From contig JAHYIO010000028.1 of assembly GCA_020543525.1 (NCBI GenBank), positions 1,426,001-1,490,000 of the forward strand: a DNA stretch of 64,000 nucleotides. Direction: 5' to 3'. Made by a program: the position numbers and the translations under genes. The notes under the pieces are model-generated. The model saw only the letters and a list, made by a program, of their open reading frames with translations. It searched no databases and was not told where the DNA came from. Origin of the DNA: Coriolopsis trogii (Eukaryota > Basidiomycota > Agaricomycetes > Polyporales > Polyporaceae). Positions 47,916 to 59,290 of the stretch are shown here, in pieces; positions within the stretch are counted from its first letter, which is position 1; every line of letters begins with the position of its first letter.

Positions 47916-48294
47916 GGGGGAGACCACACCGGTCATGTGGGATGCGTTTGTGGAAGTGGTGCAGCGACCGCGAGTGTATGTAGGATACCCTGAATGCGTG
48001 TTTGTTTCATTATCCTGCTGTATTACCAGGTAGTGCACGTTGCTCGCATGGGATGGCAGACGGATTCATAATCGGCTACTGTAGCGCTGCACCCATCTTC
48101 ACGATAATTTACAAGGAAGCTCAAGGGGCGATGGATCATGCACGTACAGGGTTTCAAGAAGTATATACCCCAAGTGACCGGTACAAGACATCGCACGGTG
48201 GTGGTACAGAAGTACAGTAAGCCCGAGCCAGAAACTTCTTCTATCGTCGTCCCTCCCCTCCTCTGTCGTGATGCAGAGCACCAATAGGTCCTGA
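47916..48294. other. Convergent 3' flanks of CNA1 and UBC13
   Basis: No gene is seen; the two transcripts end toward each other here. Confidence 0.6.
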
Positions 48295-49184
48295 CTAAGC
48301 GTTGGCGTACTTCTCGGTCCATTCGCGGCTCACGCGCTGCGCGTCCTTCTCGTTCTCCTTGTAGTGCTTGGCGACGTCGGTCGCGAGCGGGTCGTCGGGG
48401 TTCGGGGCGCTGAGAAGGGCTTGGACGGAGAGCAGGACGGTGCGGATCTGGAGGGCGGGCGACCATTTGTCTAGAATATCATCCAGAGGTTAGCCCGAGG
48501 GCCTTTCATGGGAGAGGTTATGCAGTTCTGGAGGGGGCGATACTTGGCGAGTGGCTTGGGATGGCAGGATAACGGGGCGGGTGGCACCACGAACGCATTC
48601 GGAGGAGGGGAAAAGAACGGGACGAACCTTTCAGAATGTCTAGACAGATACGACCGAGCTTGTCTATTTCACAGAGGTCAGGAAGAGGCGCAAAAGCGTA
48701 ACTAGACTGACTGACCGATGTTGGGGTGGTAAATCTTTGTGAGGAAACGAACTTTGGGTGGGCTCATGGGATACTCTTCTGGCAGAAAAAGTTCCAGCCT
48801 GAACACTCCATCTATATTGAACCATGAAATAAATGATTTACAGGCAATCAGTAGGCGCAAAGAGACACAAACGAGGCGACGCACTCTGGAATGGACTGCC
48901 ATCGGGACCCTGGATAGTGACATCAAAGTATCGGAGGTTGTCCTCATGCGGGGCAGCGGTGATGCCTGGCGCGGGATCTGCAACAAGCCGCTCCGTCTCC
49001 TGCAAATACGGAAGCAGTCATGGCGGAAATATAGGACGATAGCGAGATGAGAGCGGTGGTCGTGTGGGCTGCGTGAATGGCGTACCTTGATGATTCGCTA
49101 CGATACCGAGATTGACAGAGGAGAGGCTGAGTGTGAGCTAGCGAGTGCATGCAGTGAAAGGTAGACTACCTTGGGCAAGGCCAT
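48295..49184 (-). CDS. UBC13: Ubiquitin-conjugating enzyme E2 Ubc13/UBE2N
   Basis: Ubc13 pairs with an Mms2-type variant to build Lys63-linked ubiquitin chains in DNA-damage tolerance. Joined exons give [76 protein letters not shown] and the HPN motif (YHPNI). [13 protein letters not shown] follows, with the active-site Cys in GRICLD. The C-terminus is [19 protein letters not shown] to EWTEKYANA. Five introns are inferred; the exon encoding RIIK is only 12 nt. The family length (about 150 residues) is preserved. It is head-to-head with elongin C. Confidence 0.95.
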
Positions 49185-49470
49185 TGGACAGTTGGTGCGA
49201 GTGAACGAAGGGCGATGAAGAGACTGGAGAGGTAAGAGACAAGCTACAGACTGCAGCCGGTAAGCCGACCCAGATAACTCCCCAAATGGCAAGTGGGTGT
49301 GCCCGGCCCGGAAAATGCCGTCATCATCTCGACGCGTCCAACACGCGTCGCGGTTATCAAGGACTCCCTCTCAGCCACCACCGCGTTTTCCTGCGTCCCT
49401 GCTTTCCTCTCCCCATACATACACATTAGACTGTGAACGTTTTTCGGAGACATAACTACCGGACCCCAAC
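49185..49470. promoter_or_regulatory. Shared divergent promoter region of UBC13 and elongin C
   Basis: 286 bp separate the two start codons, which point away from each other. Both promoters and 5' UTRs must fit here, so the region is a likely bidirectional promoter. I see no clear TATA box. Confidence 0.6.
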
Positions 49471-50138
49471 ATGGCAGAAGACGCCAAGGCGCAAGTACGC
49501 ATCTCCTAGGGTTCCACCAGGACCCGCCCCTGACCGGGTTTTCTCCAGACGTCCGAAGCAGACAGCTTGAATGAGTGGGTCCGCCTGACCAGCACAGACG
49601 GATACGACTACCTCGTCAGAAAGAAGGTGGCCCTTTGCAGTGGTACTCTGAAGAACATGCTCAGCGCCGAGAGTAAGTTTCCTGTCTCCGCATCGACAAC
49701 AGTACCCTAAATGCACCGTGCCACTCCAGGCAGCTTCTCCGAAGCCATATCCAACACATGTCCCATGAACGAGCGGTGCGTTTCCTCTATGTCGCATACG
49801 AGTAACGCGTGCCTGCGGTCCTGACCCACCGGCTGTGCCTTCTCCAGCGCTATCATCGTCGAGAAGCTTTGCGAGTACATGATCTACAAGTCTTTGTACG
49901 AGGGCGCCAAGAAGAACGAGGACATCCCCGACTTTCAGGAACGCGTGTATCCCGAAATCTCCCTGGAGTTGTAAGTGCCGATCGGACTCATCTCCTGTGT
50001 ATGTGTCCAGGCACTGATCCAGCCCATTCTCGCGTTCGTTCGTATGAACCAGGCTAGTGGCTGCAGACTACTATGACGGTGAGTGGCGATGTGGTTCGTG
50101 ACAGTATAGGCGTGCTCATGGGCTTCGGACTAGCTTGA
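49471..50138 (+). CDS. ELC1: Elongin C (Skp1/BTB-fold adaptor)
   Basis: Elongin C is a small BTB-fold adaptor for cullin ubiquitin ligases and elongin A. The start MAEDAKAQ is followed by NEWVRLTSTDGYDYLVRKKV, ALCSGTLKNMLS, SFSEAISNTCPMNERAI, IVEKLCEYMIYKSLYE and IPDFQERVYPEISLELL. It ends VAADYYDA, where the last codon is split (G|CT) by an intron just before TGA at 50136. This matches elongin C in order and length (about 115 residues). Five short introns are inferred. Confidence 0.93.
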
Positions 50139-50799
50139 CACGACCACAACAAGCCTGCGCATCCTCGGCTGCGGTGCCATTGCTAGCGTCCGAACAGCCA
50201 GCGATCGATTGTCTGCTGCCGCTTCGTGAGGTTCTGATAACGGCTTCTTCATAATCCTGCATGTCGTGTCGACCAGATGCTGCATGAAAAGATTCTCGGC
50301 ATGCTATGTCTGCGAGCCCGCCAATTCAGCTATTCGTACTTGTCGCAGTTCTGTTTTACTTACTGCATCCTTTGCAACTAGACGGTACATATATGGGTGT
50401 ACCTTGCAGATATGTACACCTCAATCGAGATGTTGGCTCGACTCCAGGCTGGGTATACAGAAACACCAGTGCTCGACCCCCAAAAGCCCCGACGACGCGA
50501 TCGGGGCCATACCGACACAGCATTGCCCAACAGCTATAGGAACGTGTGAATGATGAACTATGGGTGATCACCATGCATACAGGTCAGCATATGCATCATG
50601 CAAAACACAAGATGTTCCAAGCAAATCGGGTAAGATGCTCGCGCACGAAGTTTTCGTATGAACAGGTGATGATCCATGTGAAGCTCAGGTACAGTACACA
50701 ATGCAGGGTAACGGGAACGCAACGAAAGTAAACAACAATCCACCCACACGTATCCCACGGCGACTTCCAGACCAACGACGCTCATGCGTTATACACCTA
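50139..50799. other. Convergent intergenic region
   Basis: Between the elongin C and Bem46-like stops. No supported gene. Confidence 0.5.
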
Positions 50800-52653
50800 T
50801 CAATCCTTCACAGGCGGAATAGGCGGGATATGCTTGAGCGACTTGATGAAGTCTGAGATTGTAGACCAATAACCATGCTGCATGCACGTATCATCTGCGT
50901 ACACGCAGTCAGCCTTCCCCACATGCACCAAACGGTCTATACGCAGCAACGTACTATGTGACCCATGCGGGAACTCGACGATCTTTGAGTACTGCGAACC
51001 GGAAGCCGACGTCTTCACCGTCTCCTCTGTCGCCTGTGGACTCTCCTCTGCCCGGGCCCAGGACGAATTCGAGTCGCCGCTATGCCGGCCGCCAGGGACT
51101 CGCTGCTGGACAAGCTCCCAGAGTCCACGCATGTGCTCTCGCGGGACGACCTCGTCCCTCACTCCGCTGAGGAGCAGCATGGGCGTCTCTGATGGTATGA
51201 GCGGGATCTTGGACGCCGAGTCCCACTTCTGGTGGCACAGGAAAGAGAAGGGCCCGAGGACGGGCAAGGCGCTTGGAACCAGTCGCGGCAGGGATAGGAA
51301 AGTGTTCTCTAGGATGAGGGCGCGGATCTAAGGCGTGCACATTAGAATATAGCCGCGTCACTTGACAGCAGGGACACAAGGACGACGTACTGCTCGTGGG
51401 TTTCGACTGGCAAGATCGATAGCGACAGCTCCGCCAATAGATTGACCGTATAGAATCTTCGCGCGGTTTGTCAATGCATACAGAGACTGCAAAAGCAAAA
51501 CAGTACTCACAATATCCGTCTTGGAGAGAAACTCGTGGGATTGGACATAGTCGAGGGCACACTGGGCGTCCATGCGGATGCCTGGGGTGAGATCCGTCAG
51601 AGTGTTCTCGCTGGCGTCGCTATGAACAGGAACAGAGCATCGACCGTACCCTTTTCAGACGGGTTCCCTTCGGAGAGACCGTACCTACACACGCACGAAA
51701 CGGTTGAGCACGAGACGATCGAGAAATGACCATGACCCTTGCGCCGAATGCGAATTGCGATATCCAAAGGTACCACTCACCCCCGATATGAGAGCATGAG
51801 CACGTTGCATCGCATTTTGACGTAGAATACTTTCGCAAGGGGTATACGGTGGCCAACATTTCCACCATTCCCATGGAACATGAGAATCGTCGGCCGTCTT
51901 GCAGCGAACTGTGGCACTCATATCAGCTATCAGCCGAGAAGCCAAGTCTTCGAATGTTTCATGTGGTCATAGCAAGGGAATGTTATAGCAACACGGGCAG
52001 TAGTGAAGCAGCGTTCTTATGGGGCGACGGCCGCGAGATATCGGGGACATACGATACATGGAAGATGAACATATGCATAGGTACCGACGGCGGGTGACAT
52101 GGAAAGGAGCGAAAGATATGGTAGAGAAGAAAAGACGCACCTCCTGATCAGTCTCTTCCTCCGCGCTCTCTATTGACTTCGCACCGACATTCTGCAACTC
52201 CTTGCGCTGTGTGAGCAAATAACACCGTAGCTTGACACCATCTGGCGTCACTAATGGAAGGTCCTGATACGGCAGGTCAAAGTCCGTCGGCACCGGGACA
52301 TCTGCTCCCGCGAAATGAGGATTGGTCGGACTCTGGGTGGTAGAGATAGGACGGCAACGTCAATACGCACCCGTACGCGAGCCCGGCGGGAAGGAGGAGG
52401 GATATATGAGATAGTTCTGGCCAAAGAACAAGAGGCCGAAGCCTGGATACGTTCAGGGAGGGAAGGACGCGCCGTAAATGGCCACAAGTCATCATTCCGT
52501 AACATGCAGAAACGCGAACACTCACCAACAGTTCCTAGGCCAGCCGCGGCCGTGGCGGTACCCTGAACGATTGTTAGCGGTTTGACCTGCATCTGACTGC
52601 AGTGTACTGCTTACTTTCGCAAAGTTCTCAAGTGTTGGGAGGAGATTGGACAT
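50800..52653 (-). CDS. Bem46/ABHD13-like alpha/beta hydrolase
   Basis: The protein starts MSNLLPTLENFAK, then VTATAAAGLGTV, probably an N-terminal membrane anchor with a truncated helix in this model. PTDFDLPYQDLPLVTPDGVK leads into the hydrolase domain with MFHGNGGN, LMLSYRGYGLSEG, the elbow LYGQSIGGAVAIDLASRNP (Ser of GQSIG), LILENTFLSLPRLVPSALP, LLLSGVRDEVVP with the likely catalytic Asp, and FPHGSHSTLL with the catalytic His. These motifs are those of the Bem46 family, linked to ER/plasma-membrane polarity in yeasts and fungi. About eight introns are inferred. Between the anchor and domain the splice is approximate. A Ser/Glu-rich insertion precedes the His block. Confidence 0.88.
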
Positions 52654-52938
52654 GGCGGATGAGAGACAGGAGGGGAAGGTAGAGTCTCTGACTGCAGCGG
52701 ATATTTGTGCCTGTTGTCCAACGACTTCATGTCTAGGCGCCCATAATCCGTGGGAACGCGGGCCGCCAACTCTAAATGTTAGTACAGGCTACATACTGTA
52801 TCCAACATAACTACGGGGCCCAGCTGCCGTTCCCAGAGGCGTAGTGTCAGACTGTCTCAAGAACAGGACAGCTGCACTGGTAGCCGCTACTTATGGGCTC
52901 GTAGCGTTCTCAACTTGCCCGATGAACATGCTTCCTAC

Positions 52939-53313
52939 TCAACCACCAAATTCATCGGCTTCTTCAGTAATGCTTGCAAATTCAAACTTCTTACGGAGCT
53001 TTCTGCTTCTCCCGAGCTTTGCTTCGGAGTCCGGACTCCCTCTGTTCAGTTCAGGCGAGCTCAAGGCCTCATGGCCAGAAGACGCATTTTCCATGGCATC
53101 AGCAATTTGCGACATAAAGGACTTCAATCACGTATATTCGCAAATCCACTCGACCCATGTCATGCTTCCATGCATAACGGGGTACGTATCTGATGGCGTC
53201 TCGATGACTTCTGCTTTCCGTCCGTCGTACTTCCGCAAGTATTGCACTCTAACGTCTTCTTGCAGGCTCGTGGTCTCATCTGATTCGTTCCCTTCAGTAC
53301 GATCAACCCGCCG
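52939..53313 (-). pseudogene. Coding-like frame split by an in-frame TGA, identity unknown
   Basis: The same minus-strand frame reads VQYLRKYDGRKAEVIETPSD, then HGSMTWVEWICEYT, TGA at 53130-53128, then LKSFMSQIADAMENASSG to EEADEFGG and a stop at 52941-52939. Both halves have charged, soluble-protein composition. No intron of normal length removes the TGA while keeping the frame obvious. It may be a relic, a mis-split exon or part of a larger gene. I do not recognise the protein. Confidence 0.35.
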
Positions 53314-53942
53314 TTATGGTGTGGAGTGCGGAGCGCCGTTTCTAGGGCGTGGGGGGCATGTTTTTTCAAGCGGGTTGTTAATTGCCCCAGAGCGTTCCGT
53401 CCTTCGCTCACCGCCCATTCCGACCAATCATAGTACGACAACAGCAACGATCTATGCGTTTTCAAATTCACCCGCAAACGAACGCGCCGGCACGCACGGG
53501 CAAGTCCGAATCTACTCTGTCACAGCACTCAATAACTTACAAGCGATGATTATCGAAAGACTGTGACACGAGTACGCCCCCGAGGCGAGCCCTCAGATCC
53601 AGACCTAGAAGTCCGCTGAAGCCCATCCGACCCTCAAAGCCGCAGAACAAGCCACACAACAAATGATGAACGGACAGAACTCGAGGTGTGGACGTCTTTG
53701 ATGCATTCTCCTTTCGCCGCAACCTTACACTCTACTGGTCTTGACAAGCCTGATCGGTAACCCCTGCTGAGGATCTAAGTCTGTCGGTTGCGCTGCTTCT
53801 CTCGGCTACGAAACCGATTGAAACAGATGCTCCATCGGGTACATGTCGTAAAACTACCGATGTTCTATGACATGCGTCATCGATGCCTTCGGCTCTCAGA
53901 GCTCGCATCCAATTTGGAGGGCAGTCCGCACCACGGCCCCAG

Positions 53943-53949
53943 TATATAA
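53943..53949 (+). promoter_or_regulatory. TATA box of the hydrophobic secreted protein gene
   Basis: TATATAA lies about 125 bp before the ATG at 54073 and is followed by a long CT-rich leader (about 53990-54060). This is the pattern of highly expressed fungal genes. Confidence 0.65.
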
Positions 53950-54072
53950 GCTCTCTGTTCTTCGCCAGAATCAGCATTGACTTCAAGTCACTTCTACTCC
54001 CTATCCCTTCTCTCCAAAACCCCAAAACACAACCCTCACACTCCCTCAACCCCTTACAGTCCTTACGACAAA

Positions 54073-54901
54073 ATGTTCTCCTTCAGCTCCCTCGCTGTCT
54101 TCACCACCGTCGCTTTCAGCGCGCTCACCTCCGCCATCCCCCTTGGTACGCCCGCCGGTGACCTTCCCCTCCCAGACATCTCTGCCGTCACTGGCATTGC
54201 TTCGGGGCTCCCCGTCGACCCCTCGGTCGCGACGGGTGCCGTTTCGGGCCTGCCTATTGTCGGTGGTCTCCTCCCTCGCGCCGACGTTCCCCCCAGTGTC
54301 GCCGTTATCCTCACGACTGTGACGGCGAAGCTCGTCCCCGCTACTAACGCCCTCGGTGAGAACATCCCAGCTACCTTGCTCGTGTATGAGTTCCTAATGT
54401 CTTTCGATAGCGTTCGTGAACGCTCACAACGCGACTGCTGACCACCTGTCGGGCCCCGTCGGCGAGATCAAGGACATTCTCACTGGAGCTGTCTCTGCTC
54501 TTCAGGCTCTCGTCGGCCAGCCCACAGAGGTCATCCTTGCCTCCGTCGATGGTACCGTCCAGATCACCGTTCAGGAACTCGGTAAGCTCGTCGGTGGCCT
54601 CCTCGTTGTAAGTGTGCACTCCACCCAATAGTGGAACTACCGTAATTCATATGGTGTGCAGATCGTCTTCCATGCCCTTGGCGCTGTCCTGAAGGTTGTC
54701 GGCGGCACTGTCGAGCCTGCCGTACACGACCTCCTCGTGACCGTTGGCGTCCTCGTCGCTCTCGTTCTCAGCACCGTCCTCACGCTCGTCGGTGGCATCG
54801 TCGGCGAGCTCCTCGGTGTTGTTGTTCCCCTCCTCGCCGACGTCATCCCCTTCATCATGCACCTCAACCTTGCCACCATCATCTCGCTCCTCAAGCTTTG
54901 A
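54073..54901 (+). CDS. Small hydrophobic secreted protein, SC15-like
   Basis: A signal peptide is evident: MFSFSSLAVFTTVAFSALTS followed by AIPLG. The mature part has DLPLPDISAVTGIASGLPVD, SVAVILTTVTAKLVPATNAL, AFVNAHNATADHLSGPVGEI and ILTGAVSALQALVGQP. Two strongly hydrophobic blocks close it: IVFHALGAVLKVVGGTVEPA and LVTVGVLVALVLSTVLTLVG, ending IPFIMHLNLATIISLLKL. Two short introns are inferred, near 54356-54411 and 54608-54660. Length is about 240 residues. The layout resembles the structural protein SC15 of Schizophyllum, secreted into the hyphal matrix, but I base this only on architecture. Cys is essentially absent, so it is not a hydrophobin. Confidence 0.75.
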
Positions 54902-55653
54902 GGTCGTCCCGATGATGTTCTTTCGCTACGATTCTGGCCCGAGTATCGTACTCTCGTAGTGTACCGATTGTAGGGTTGGCGGCTATACCCAGCCTGTTTG
55001 CCATACCCTAATACGAAATCCGATTCAGTTAATTGTCTTCCGTGATAATGGGCGAATATCAAGCGAGACTGTATGTGCAAACACCGTTGCATAAGGCAAT
55101 GAGAGCAGCGACGCTTACTGAAGCGTGTACAGCACCATGTGGGCATGTTCTCCGTCGCTTGGGGTAATTTATAAGATGGGACGTAAGAAATCATTGGATG
55201 GGCATCGCATATGTATATCGCATACATTAGCGAGGATGCGAGTGGACTCACATATTGAAGTGAGGGGTAACCCTTGCACTACGTTCCACAAGACCTGCCT
55301 AATCAGTCGGTTCAATTCTTCAAGCGCCGAACAACAACGGGGCGCGGATTTTGTGACCGCGTCCGCCGCTTGACAACGAGACCTCATTAACGCGAGTTTC
55401 GATTTTTCCTGTAGTCGGTGAAGTAAAACATCACAAGGGAGGACGCTCGCATATGAGGGACGAAGTCCATAGAACACGAGGACGTCCTCACGGGCAATTC
55501 GTGAGCGGGACTAACCGAGTCTCAGAGCCGGGAATAGCGCGCTGAATGAGACGTACACGAGCACTCATAACATTCCGATCCACATCCAAATGACAGCATT
55601 ATTTCCGCATTCACGTACAAGAACGCCAAGAAGAATACAACGGTGTGGAACAC
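54902..55653. other. Convergent intergenic region
   Basis: Between the SC15-like stop and the CUE gene stop. A 103-codon minus frame (55477-55169) has no recognisable content. Confidence 0.45.
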
Positions 55654-56702
55654 TCATGACGTCGAGCCCTCCGCCTTGGCTTGCTGTGCCAAGAGTCGTC
55701 TATGCAACAAAGGTGAGCATCACGACGGTTCCCGACAGAAAAAACTTGCTACGTACTCCCTGGCCGCTAGGATCATCCGCGCTTTACGCTCGCGCAAGCT
55801 CGCCTCCCGCTTTTCTGGAGTGTCCTCCCAAACAGCTTTGCCGCCTGCCTCCTCGGGTTGTGCGCTGACAGAGATACCGGTCGTTCGCCCCTCGAGATGA
55901 TAACGCGTGAGGAGATTCTCGGACTTCTTCGGTTTAGACGGGCTCGCAGTAGCATTAGACGGTGCAGCAGGACGCGCGGGCGGGGCAGGGTCTGCGGTTC
56001 GTGGATAAAGGGTGTAGTATGATGGAGGAGGCTACAAGAGTAGCAATCCTTGAGATGAGATGTGCATTATATATGAGTTGGGGGGAGACATACAGGTGGT
56101 AGGAATCCGCGCTCGAGTATCTTGTTGGACGTTTGCTCAACATTCCCTGTTCGTAGAAGGTCGTATCGTATATTGTCACTGTATGCGAGACGATGGTCAG
56201 CAAGCGCGTTCTGAGTGAAAGCACCTAACAGCGAGTACAATATGTGATACACTCATGGTCCCAAGACGATGCGAGCCTATGCATTGCTCGGGCCAAGAAT
56301 ATGATCAAAGTGGGAGCATTTTGTGCAAGAGTGTGAGAGAGGCGCTACAGTAGAGTATGAACCCACCTTGGTATGTCTGGGAACATGTTATGTATCGTCT
56401 CCACCTGTATTGAGGATTAGGTATGCACGGGAGGACAAGCATACGGGGCATACCATCTCCGACGTGACATTCTTTGGTCGGAAGCCCAGAACCGACGATG
56501 GCGAGGGCGCTCCTGAGCTATCCTTGCTTCCTGTATGTGGAGCGAGAGCGGCCAAGGCCAACGAGGAGGACGGACGCGAGAAGGGTGGTAACGGTCAGAC
56601 CAGCCACAGACGAGAGTTGAGCATGTACATACCCGACGAAGCCCAGCGCACGACGAACACAATCACAGCAACAGCAACCAGAACGTTCACAACCTCGCCC
56701 AT
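55654..56702 (-). CDS. CUE-domain ER membrane protein (Cue1-like)
   Basis: Yeast Cue1 tethers the E2 Ubc7 to the ER for ER-associated degradation. The start MGEVVNVLVAVAVIVFVVRW is an N-terminal membrane helix. Splicing gives SSVLGFRPKNVTSEM, then the CUE domain VETIHNMFPDIPRDNIRYDL with LLRTGNVEQTSNKILERGF, a Pro/Ala linker, and SENLLTRYHLEGR. The C-terminal helix GKAVWEDTPEKREASLRERK ends in ERLLAQQAKAEGSTS. MFP and the distal LL residues needed for ubiquitin binding are present. The C-terminal basic helix lies where Cue1 has its Ubc7-binding region. Five introns are inferred, one of about 190 nt. The protein is around 200 residues, like Cue1. The gene is head-to-head with a UBX2-like gene. 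Confidence 0.88.
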
Positions 56703-57024
56703 CACGAGAGTATCCCAAGGCTGATAGCGCAGAATAAGGGTCAGACGAAGAGCAGAGAGTGAGACGTGGAGAGTGTGGTGGAACAAGATCGGGCGACAAG
56801 TCTGTGTCAAGACGCCGATAGCGTGTGCTTACGTCATATAAGTAAGTGCTTATCGGCCGATTATAGGGAAAGTGTAGGCTCCCTGCTGTGCTGCTCGCCT
56901 TCGCTGCGTGTTTCGGACTCCCACTGCATACTTGGTGACCATTCGCCCTCCCACCACGCCCTAATATATTCCCAACTAGCAGGTCCTTGCTGCTTCTGAC
57001 ACTCCTTCTCTCTGTCTCATACTC
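56703..57024. promoter_or_regulatory. Shared divergent promoter region of the CUE and UBX genes
   Basis: 322 bp separate the two divergent start codons. Both genes encode predicted ER-associated degradation factors. Individual binding sites cannot be assigned with confidence. Confidence 0.55.
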
Positions 57025-59290
57025 ATGGACGTCGATTCTTTGTCTCCGACACAGCGGAACGCACTTGCACAGCTGCAAGCTCTCACAAATGGAGGCGACG
57101 CCGAGGTCGCAATTGGAGTCCTGTCCAGCGTCGACTGGGACGTACAGGTGTGTGAAGCAAATGCCATCATTTCCTCTCGGATTGTGCGGGGCGGTGTAGT
57201 CTGCTACACATCGAGACGACGCTACACGAAGCTCGTCAATGATTCTTTCTCCCATGTCCCGACCACGAATCCGCGAATCAATTGTCCTGGTCTCCTCTTG
57301 CCTGTCATCTATGATGTCTGAGTCTATCTACTCTTCGCGAATTTCTCTTGCTGCTGCTCCCGTGGCGCGCTTATGACGGCCTCCGTAACCTCAAAGCTCA
57401 AAGTGCAGAACTAATGTCATTTGCCAGCGTGCCGCGGAGATTGTCTTTGACGGAGTTCCTCCTCCCGCCGAGAGTCGCCCTGCAGCATCTCCCGATATCG
57501 AGCAATTTGAGGTCGACGACTCCGAGCAAGGGCTGCTAAGCGGTCGGAGAGGCGGGCGCGAGTTCAGACCCGTGGTATGTTTGTCCACATGTATGCGTGG
57601 ACTGCGTCGAGCTTACCATCATTCAGGAGTCGAACTCGCTATTGTCCATTGTAATTCGCCCTATACGTCTCGTGCTCAACATCCTCGCGATTCCGTTGTA
57701 TCCCATCTTTTCACTTTTGCGCTTCATATTCCGTGCCTTACGCATACCCCTTCCCCACCTTGGGTCGTTCACATTCTCTTACCGCCCCCTTGGACCAGGA
57801 CACAGCCGGGAAGCGAAGGACCCGAAGAGCGTCGCCGAGCGTTGGGTACTTGCTCTCGAGGAAGAGACTGGTGCAGTGTGCATCAGTCGCAGTGCGAGTC
57901 GTAAGCAAGGCACCGGGCAGAGCGTTGCATCTGGTATTGCTGGCCCGTCTTCGTTGACCGCCCGCGGTGGTGCCTGGGAGGAAACGAATGGTTCTGATAG
58001 CGACTTGAAGCTGCTCCCAGACTTCTTTCTGGGAGGCTACGAAGAGTTTGCACGCACTTGTCAGAAAGATATCAAGATCGGGTGTATTGTGATTGTCAGC
58101 GAGGAACACGACGATGTTGCTGAATTCAAACGGTAAGTGTCCCTTGAGAGTCCAGAATAAGAGGACCTTCGCTCATGAACTTGTGGAACACTGCAGGAGC
58201 ACGCTCACAGATCCCAGTCTACTACGGATCATACAGGAGAATGACATACTTGTCTGGGGTGGTGACATACGCGATAGGGAAGCATGGAGTGGTAAGTAAT
58301 GTATCATCTTAATAGCCAGCGGTGCTAAGGTCATGCTCTTCAGCTGCACAAAAATTGCAGGCTACGACGTACCCTTTCGTCGCATTCATCGCCCTCCAAC
58401 CCCGTCGCCTGGCCGCTTCTTCCGCCCCGCCCACACCAACGATGACTATCCTATCCCGCCATCAAGGCCCCTCGATCCCGTCTACGTCGGCTCCGACCGC
58501 CGCTCAGACCCTCGTCACCCACCTGAATGAGCATCTTCTGCCGCGCGTTAACCCATTCCTGGCTACCCTCCGCGCACAAGCTACCGAACGCGACCGCGAA
58601 CGAACTCTCCGCGCCGAGCAAGACCGTGCCTTCGAGGAGTCGCGCCGTAAGGACGCCGAGCGCATCCAGCAGCGCCGCCAAGAAGAGCAGCTCGCCGCCG
58701 AAGCCAAGAAGCGCGCCGCCGAGGCCGAAGCGCGTGCAGCAGAAGAGCAGCGCAAGGCCGAGCAGGCGAAGCACCTCTGGGAGCTGCAGCGCATGGAGTG
58801 GCGGCGCTGGATCCGGCGCGGGCTCGTCATGCGCGAGCCCCGTCCTGGCGAGGCCGGGCGCGGGAAGACGATGCGCGTCGGGGTGCGCATGCCCGACGGA
58901 CGGCGTGTCGTGCGCTTCTTTGGCGAGGCCGACCCGCTCACTGCGCTGTACGCCTACGTCGACTCGTTGTTCATCCCTCCCGAGTTCATCCAGGACGCGG
59001 ACCCTCCCTCTCCTCCTGAGGGCTCTCTGACCGGCGAAGCGGGCCTTGTGCGCGCGATGGAGAAGTCGGGGCGGACGCCTGAGAAGTGGTGGGGGTTCAA
59101 GCTTGTGCTCGCGTACCCGCGGCGCGAGATCCCGTGGGAGGCTGAGAGGAAGATTGGGGGGATTGACGTCCTGAAGGGCGGAGGGCAGGTGGTGGTCGAG
59201 CTGGTGGCCGATGGAGATAGCGTCGCGGCTAAGGCCAAGTCGAGGGGAGAGCAGGATGACGACGACGAATATCATACCGAGAGCGACTAG
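57025..59290 (+). CDS. UBX-domain ER protein, Ubx2/FAF2 (UBXD8)-like
   Basis: Ubx2/FAF2 recruits the Cdc48/p97 ATPase to ER and lipid-droplet membranes. An N-terminal UBA domain is seen: MDVDSLSPTQRNALAQLQAL, then VLSSVDWDVQRAAEIVFDG. A hydrophobic hairpin, SLLSIVIRPIRLVLNILAIP with LYPIFSLLRFIFRALRI, fits membrane insertion. A UAS (thioredoxin-like) domain follows with LLPDFFLGGYEEFARTCQKD and DILVWGGDIRDREAW. A long charged coiled coil, rich in Glu, Lys, Arg and Ala, precedes the UBX fold (MRVGVRMPDGRRVVRFFGEA, then DPLTALYAYVDSL and PRREI). The tail is acidic. The first intron is about 280 nt; the others are about 50. Order and length (about 600 residues) fit FAF2. Confidence 0.92.

Larger units (their letters stand above)
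52654..54072. other. 1.4 kb upstream of the SC15-like gene, with one coding-like frame
   Basis: A minus-strand frame from 53313 to 52939 looks coding but carries an in-frame TGA (see separate entry). Otherwise no gene is supported. A TATA box for the downstream gene lies at 53943. Confidence 0.5.

Noticed and set aside
52844..53566. 240-codon plus-strand frame as a gene
   Set aside because: It appears to be the shadow of the more protein-like minus-strand frame, and lacks motifs or a promoter.
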